DNA from: JAJXWB01 sp046349085
GTDB taxonomy: Bacteria; Pseudomonadota; Alphaproteobacteria; Rhizobiales; Beijerinckiaceae
NCBI GenBank assembly: GCA_046349085.1
Contig: JAXMDA010000003.1
Coordinates: forward strand, 372,001 to 436,000
Direction of reading: 5' to 3'
Length of the DNA stretch: 64,000 nt
Shown here: positions 59,851 through 64,000 of the stretch, piece by piece
Position numbering within the stretch: the stretch's first letter is position 1
How the letters are laid out: each line of letters opens with the position of its first letter
Notes under the pieces: model-generated
Databases searched by the model: none
Told to the model about the DNA's origin: nothing
What the model saw: only the letters and a program-made list of their open reading frames with translations
Program-made: the position numbers and the translations under genes

Positions 59851-60222
59851 ATGTTTCAGCGGATTTTCACGCCAGCACTTTCACGCCTGTCGCTTGCCGG
59901 CGTGCTCGCTATCGCGCTGACGGCCCCCGCCCTCGCGCAGGACAAGGCCGCGGCGCCGGCCGCGCCCGCCGCGTCGACCGCGCCGGCCGCGGCGGCCGAA
60001 CAGGCCGCGCCGGCGAAGAAGAAGCGTCGCAAGAGCGACGGCCGCAGCGGCAGGAACGGCCTGGCGCGGGTTTCGGGCTCGCTCGAGCAGCGTCACCAGG
60101 TGTGCCTGGCCTTCATCCGCCGGCACAATCTCGACTGCGATCCCTGGCAGACGCCGACCTGCGGCGCCGAAACCGGCTATTTCCGTCCGCCGGAATGCGT
60201 GCGCCCGCGCTCGCAGCAATAA
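59851..60222 (+). CDS. Small exported protein with Ala/Pro linker and Cys-containing C-terminus
   Basis: 123-residue protein of unknown function. Signal peptide to about residue 30 (LAGVLAIALTAPALAQD), Ala/Pro-rich linker (31-52), a basic cluster KKKRRKSDGR, then a compact region with four Cys (HQVCLAFIRRHNLDCDPWQTPTCGAETGYFRPPEC split over residues 85-120). Disulfide bonding in the periplasm is plausible. GGAGG precedes ATG 59851. It lies between hpnH and hpnG, 78 bases after hpnH on the same strand and ending 1 base before the convergent hpnG stop. Possibly cotranscribed with hpnH; no link to hopanoids is known to me. Confidence 0.7.
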   Translation: MFQRIFTPALSRLSLAGVLAIALTAPALAQDKAAAPAAPAASTAPAAAAEQAAPAKKKRRKSDGRSGRNGLARVSGSLEQRHQVCLAFIRRHNLDCDPWQTPTCGAETGYFRPPECVRPRSQQ

Positions 60223-60223
60223 G

Positions 60224-60895
60224 TCAGAGATACGCCAGCGCCCGGCCCGCGCGCCGGAGCGTCGCAAAGGCCGCCGACGAATCCCGTCCGGCCTCCAGCA
60301 GCGCGCCGAGGTCGCGCGGCGCGCGCGCAAGACCCGAGACGACACGACCGTAGTGAACTCCGCCCGCGGGCGTCAGCGCCTGCGCGGCGAGCTTCGGCAG
60401 CGCGCGGCCGGCGGGGTCGCTGACGGCGCGCACTGCGGCGAAGGGAATGTTGCGCTCCGCCGCATAACGCGCCGCGACATGGCTCTCCATGTCGACCGCA
60501 ACGGCGCCGGTTTTCGCGCGCAGCGCGGCCTTGTCCTCCGGCGTCAGGACCGTGGCGTCGACGCCGGCGAAAACGCCGTCCGAAAGTCGCAGACCGGCGG
60601 ATTTCAAGGCTTCGGCGAGCGCGTCGGTCAGCGCCGCGTCTGTCCCGAAGGTCCGCGGCGGCGCGGCGACGGCCCGCGCGAGCAGGAGATCGCCGGGCGC
60701 AAGCGCCATATCCAGCCCACCCGCAAGCCCGAAGCTGACGACGCCGCTGACACTGGCGCGATCTATGTCCGCCAGCCGCGATTCCAGCAGCCCGACGTCG
60801 CCGCCGCTGCAAACCGTGGCGACGCCGCCCTTCGCGGCAAGCCGCGCCTCGCGCTTGAGGCCGACGACAATCAGCAGACGGCGCGCCACGCTCAC
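60224..60895 (-). CDS. hpnG: Adenosylhopane nucleosidase HpnG
   Basis: 223-residue nucleoside-phosphorylase-fold protein that removes adenine from adenosylhopane to give ribosylhopane, after HpnH. Fold markers: LLIVVGLKREARL start, VVSFGLAGGLD, and the active-site AVDMESHVAARYA with a C-terminal VRAVSDPAG. GTG 60895 overlaps the shc stop by 4 bases (GTGA), so translation is coupled to shc. Alternative GTG two codons on (60889). The C-terminus is convergent with the small exported gene. Confidence 0.92.
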   Translation of the reverse strand: MSVARRLLIVVGLKREARLAAKGGVATVCSGGDVGLLESRLADIDRASVSGVVSFGLAGGLDMALAPGDLLLARAVAAPPRTFGTDAALTDALAEALKSAGLRLSDGVFAGVDATVLTPEDKAALRAKTGAVAVDMESHVAARYAAERNIPFAAVRAVSDPAGRALPKLAAQALTPAGGVHYGRVVSGLARAPRDLGALLEAGRDSSAAFATLRRAGRALAYL

Positions 60896-62862
60896 ATCCC
60901 GTAGGCGACGGATCGGCTGTTGCTGGCCGACAGGTTGCGATAGCGGGCGAGCGCCCACAGCGGGAAGAATTTCGAATAGCCGTGATAGCGCAGGTAGAAG
61001 ACGCGCGGGAAACCCGTGGCGGTGAACAATTCCTCGTCCCAGAAGCCGTCGGCCCCCTGATGCTGCGCGAGATAGGCGACGCCGCGCGCGACCGCCGGAT
61101 TGTCGCGCTCGCCCGCGGCCATCAGCCCGAGCAGCGCCCAGGCCGTCTGCGAGGCGGTCGAAGGCGCCTTTTCGTAGCCGCGATAGTCCAGCTTGTAGCT
61201 CTCCCCGTCCTCGCCCCAGCCGCCGTCCGCATTCTGGATCGAGACAAGCCAGGCGACGGCGTTCCGCATGGCGGAATCGTCGGCCGGCACGCCCGCCGCA
61301 TTCAGGGCGCACAGCGTCGACCAGGTCCCGTAGATGTAGTTCATGCCCCAGCGCCCGTACCACGAGCCGTCTTTTTCCTGTTCCTTCCGGAGATAGTCGA
61401 CGCCCCGCGCGAGAACCGGGCTGCTGGCGGCGGTTGCGCCGAGTTGCGCGAGCATGGACACGCAGCGCGCCGACACGTCCGCCGTCGGCGGATCGAGCAG
61501 CGCGCCGTGATCGGCGAAAGGGATGTTGTTGAGGTAGTGATAGGCGTTGTCGGCGTCGAAGGCGCCCCAGCCGCCGTCCTTGCTCTGCAACCCCTCGACC
61601 CATTCGCGCGCGCGAGAAATGGCGTGGTCGTAGTCGCCGCCCGCGCGGTTCATCGCCATGACGACGACGGCCGTGTCGTCGACGTCGGGATAATGCGCAT
61701 TCGCGTACTGGAAGGCCCAGCCGCCCGGCCTGACGTCGGGCCGCCGCACGGCCCAGTCGCCTTTCACGTCGAGCACCTGCAGCGGCTTCAGCCATTCGAG
61801 CGCCTCGCGGGCGCGCGCCTGCGATTGAGGATCGCCGGCTTCGAGCAGCGTATGCGCGACCAGCGCCGTGTCCCACACCGGCGAGACACAGGGCTGGCAA
61901 TAGGCCTCTTCGTCCTTGATCACGAGCAGCCGCTCGATCGATTCGCGCGCGACCTTCACATGCTCGTTGTCGGCGCCATAGCCGAGCGCGTCGAACATCA
62001 GCAGGCTGTTGACCATGGCCGGGAAGATCGCGCCGAGCCCGTCGACGCCGTTGAGGCGCTCGAGCGTGAAGGCCTCGGCCTTGGCGATCGCGCGCTTGCG
62101 CGTCGAGGCGGGAAAGTAGGGCTCGGCGACGCGCAGGAGCCTGTCGAGCGCGCCGAACAGGCTTGTCCACGGCTCCTTCTGATGCGCGCCGCCCGGCCAG
62201 CTCTTCACCTGCTCCGGCGGCGTCACGAACAGTTCGGCGACGCCGATCGCCTTCGCATTGACCGGCGCCGGCCGCAGCGCGGTGAGGACCATGAGCGGAA
62301 CCATGACCGTGCGCGCCCAGTAGCTCACCTTGTCGATGTGAAACGGGAACCAGCGCGGCAGCAGCATGACCTCGACCGGCACCACCGGCACGCCCGACCA
62401 CGGCATCTGCCGGTAAAGCGCAAGCAGGATGCGCGTGAACACGTTGCTCTTCGCGGCCCCGCCGCGCGACAGCATGGCCTCGCGCGCACGTTTCATGTGC
62501 GGCGCCTGGATGTCGTCGCCGATCATCTTCAGCGCGAAATAGGCCTTCACGCTCGCGCTCATGTCGAACGCGCCCCGGTGGAACAGCGGCCAGCCGCCAT
62601 GCTCGCCCTGGATGCGGCGCAGATAGACGGCGATCTTGGCCTCCAGCGCAGCGTCCGCCGGCTCGCCGCGAAAATGGCGCATCAGCACATATTCGGCGGG
62701 AATCGTGGCGTCGGCCTCCAGCTCGAAGCACCAATGTCCGTCATCCCGGCGGCGCTCGAGCAGCGCCGTCGTCGCGCGCGCAATGGCGGCGTCCAGGCTG
62801 GCGGCGTCGACGCTCGCGACATTGATCGGGGCCGCTGCGGGCGGCGGGACGTTCACATTCAT
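60892..62862 (-). CDS. shc: Squalene-hopene cyclase (HpnF)
   Basis: 656-residue class II triterpene cyclase turning squalene into hopene/diplopterol at the membrane. The protonating motif is D393-V-D395-D396 (YPDVDDTAVV). Several QW repeats are visible (QGEHGGWP, QSKDGGWGAF, QEKDGSWYG, QNADGGWGED, QGADGFWDE), as expected for the two alpha-barrel domains. Start ATG 62862 (MNVNVPPP); a longer frame with an extra 12 residues lacks a clear site. Cotranscribed with hpnG downstream. Its substrate-making genes hpnCDE are about 44 kb away in this window. Confidence 0.96.
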   Translation of the reverse strand: MNVNVPPPAAAPINVASVDAASLDAAIARATTALLERRRDDGHWCFELEADATIPAEYVLMRHFRGEPADAALEAKIAVYLRRIQGEHGGWPLFHRGAFDMSASVKAYFALKMIGDDIQAPHMKRAREAMLSRGGAAKSNVFTRILLALYRQMPWSGVPVVPVEVMLLPRWFPFHIDKVSYWARTVMVPLMVLTALRPAPVNAKAIGVAELFVTPPEQVKSWPGGAHQKEPWTSLFGALDRLLRVAEPYFPASTRKRAIAKAEAFTLERLNGVDGLGAIFPAMVNSLLMFDALGYGADNEHVKVARESIERLLVIKDEEAYCQPCVSPVWDTALVAHTLLEAGDPQSQARAREALEWLKPLQVLDVKGDWAVRRPDVRPGGWAFQYANAHYPDVDDTAVVVMAMNRAGGDYDHAISRAREWVEGLQSKDGGWGAFDADNAYHYLNNIPFADHGALLDPPTADVSARCVSMLAQLGATAASSPVLARGVDYLRKEQEKDGSWYGRWGMNYIYGTWSTLCALNAAGVPADDSAMRNAVAWLVSIQNADGGWGEDGESYKLDYRGYEKAPSTASQTAWALLGLMAAGERDNPAVARGVAYLAQHQGADGFWDEELFTATGFPRVFYLRYHGYSKFFPLWALARYRNLSASNSRSVAYGM

Positions 62863-63152
62863 CCGGAAGACTCTGCGGCATCGGCTATTGCGATGCACAA
62901 TCGACGCATCAATAGCGCAACTGGCCGTCCTTGGCCAAATCGCGTTTTACTGCGCCGCAGCGCGGCAAAGGTCTCGCTTCAGTTCATTTAACCTTCTCAC
63001 CGAAGGTTGAAGTCGGCAATCCCTGCGATTTGCGGCCTTTGGCTTGACGAATGGACGCAATCCAGCCCATTTCTCCCTACAGAGAACGTCCCGCGAAATC
63101 GCTCAAAGGCAGTTGCGGATGTGGCGCAGGGCAAGCGCGCCAGGGAGGATGC

Positions 63153-64000
63153 GTGAGATCAGATCAAGTCGCGCCGGCTGACTATTTCCACAAGGTCGTC
63201 GATTGCCAATGGGCGTGTCCCGCCCACACGCCCGTCCCGGAATACATCCGATTGATCGCCGCCGGCCGCTACAGCGACGCCTATATGATCAATTGGCAGT
63301 CCAACGTCTTTCCCGGCATTCTCGGCCGCACCTGCGACCGTCCCTGCGAGCCTGCGTGTCGTCGCGGCCGCGTCGAGGAAGAGCCCGTCGCGATCTGCCG
63401 TCTCAAGCGCGTCGCCGCCGACTTCAAGGATGACGTTCGCGACCGCATGCCGGTCAAGGCGGAGAAGAAAAACGGCAAGCGCGTCGCCTGTATCGGCGCG
63501 GGGCCGGCGTCCCTCACCGTCGCGCGCGATCTGGCGCCGCTCGGCTACGATGTCACGGTCTTCGACAGCGAGGCCAAGGCCGGCGGCTTCATGCGCACGC
63601 AGATCCCGCGCTTCCGTCTGCCTGAAAGCGTGATCGACGAGGAGATGGGCTATGTGCTCGACCTCGGCGTGAACTTCGTGCACGGCAAGCGCATCGACAG
63701 CCTCAAGGGCGTGATCGACGAGGGCTACGACGCGGTCTTCGTCGGCACCGGGGCGCCGCGCGGCCGCGATCTCGACGTGCCCGGGCGCGCGGAAGCCGCT
63801 GCGCACATCCACATCGGCATCGACTGGCTCGCCAATGTCGCCTTCGGGCATATCAAGAAGATCGCCAAGCGCGTGATCGTGCTCGGCGGCGGCAACACCG
63901 CCATGGACTGCTGCCGCTCCGCCCGCCGTCTCGGCGGCGAGGACGTGAAGGTCGTCGTGCGCTCGGGCTTCGAGGAGATGAAGGCCTCTCCGTGGGAGAA
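63153..64000 (+). CDS. GltD-like FAD/Fe-S NAD(P)-binding oxidoreductase, 3' end cut by window edge
   Basis: N-terminal 282 residues of a glutamate-synthase-small-subunit-like flavoprotein. The 4Fe-4S domain has Cys in CQWACPAHTPVPEYIR and CDRPCEPACRRG (a further Cys in AICRLKR). FAD motif IGAGPASLTVARDLAPLGYD, then GGFMRTQIPRFRLP, and the NADPH motif VLGGGNTAMDCCRSARRLG. Domain order matches GltD and the N-terminal part of dihydropyrimidine dehydrogenase. It would pass electrons from NADPH to a partner subunit not in this window. GTG 63153 has GGGAGGA upstream. The 290-base gap to shc holds no other gene; a TTGACG at 63044 could be a -35 element but lacks a good -10. Confidence 0.85.
   Translation, partial: MRSDQVAPADYFHKVVDCQWACPAHTPVPEYIRLIAAGRYSDAYMINWQSNVFPGILGRTCDRPCEPACRRGRVEEEPVAICRLKRVAADFKDDVRDRMPVKAEKKNGKRVACIGAGPASLTVARDLAPLGYDVTVFDSEAKAGGFMRTQIPRFRLPESVIDEEMGYVLDLGVNFVHGKRIDSLKGVIDEGYDAVFVGTGAPRGRDLDVPGRAEAAAHIHIGIDWLANVAFGHIKKIAKRVIVLGGGNTAMDCCRSARRLGGEDVKVVVRSGFEEMKASPWE

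Noticed and set aside
60982..62991. 669-codon plus-strand open frame over shc
   Set aside because: Antisense shadow of the cyclase; product is an Arg/Ala-rich string with no motif.

Overview
ORGANISM. The window is a very GC-rich bacterial chromosome segment with densely packed, often overlapping genes. It carries a full set of hopanoid genes (squalene synthesis hpnCDE, cyclase shc, side-chain genes hpnG and hpnH, transporter hpnN), a fructose-bisphosphatase divergent from a CbbR-like LysR regulator, and an unusually large number of acyl-CoA genes. Two families of intergenic inverted repeats recur throughout. Together these point to a hopanoid-making alphaproteobacterium of the Hyphomicrobiales (Bradyrhizobium/Beijerinckiaceae-like). 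I would not name a genus. LAYOUT. 0-3.4 kb: a 5'-truncated class III aminotransferase, a HAD hydrolase, an SDR and a small glycine-rich secreted protein. 3.5-14.3 kb: an acyl-CoA catabolic block (crotonase, three acyl-CoA dehydrogenases, MaoC hydratase, unknown permease, CoA-transferase, CoA ligase) built around an IclR regulator; related palindromic operator-like sites lie at both divergent promoters. 14.3-19.4 kb: hpnABCDE as one operon on the minus strand. 19.6-28.5 kb: quinone oxidoreductase, a second heteromeric-type acyl-CoA dehydrogenase pair, SDR, histidine phosphatase, beta-lactamase-fold hydrolase, CoA ligase and thioesterase. 28.6-33 kb: a ComEA-like helix-hairpin-helix protein, then an SDR / HMG-CoA-synthase-like-DUF35 fusion / thiolase operon. 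33-41.5 kb: MATE exporter, a degenerate HtrA-like protein, SnoaL and LLM proteins, a collagen-like membrane protein, an atypical SDR, an HCCA isomerase and a long CoA-transferase. 41.5-45.4 kb: phosphotransacylase, fbp, LysR regulator and thioesterase. 45.4-52.5 kb: an acyl-CoA carboxylase cluster (two acyl-CoA dehydrogenases, biotin subunit, carboxyltransferase) divergent from a TetR regulator, resembling acyclic-terpene or leucine utilization clusters. 52.6-55.9 kb: aldo/keto reductase, SMR-type protein, SDR, DUF2147 protein and MgtC-like membrane protein. 55.8-62.9 kb: hpnN, hpnH, a small secreted protein, hpnG and shc. 63.1 kb to the end: a GltD-like Fe-S flavoprotein running off the window. 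HOW IT FITS. Hopanoid genes stand at 14-19 kb and again at 56-63 kb, and about 36 kb of mostly acyl-CoA metabolism lies between them. No gene-free stretch exceeds 300 bases; the longest gaps (28970-29254 and 62863-63152, about 285-290 bases) are promoter regions. I saw no tRNA, rRNA, CRISPR array, transposase or prophage gene. Where I chose a start downstream of the longest open frame, a Shine-Dalgarno match or family N-terminus decided it, as stated in each entry.
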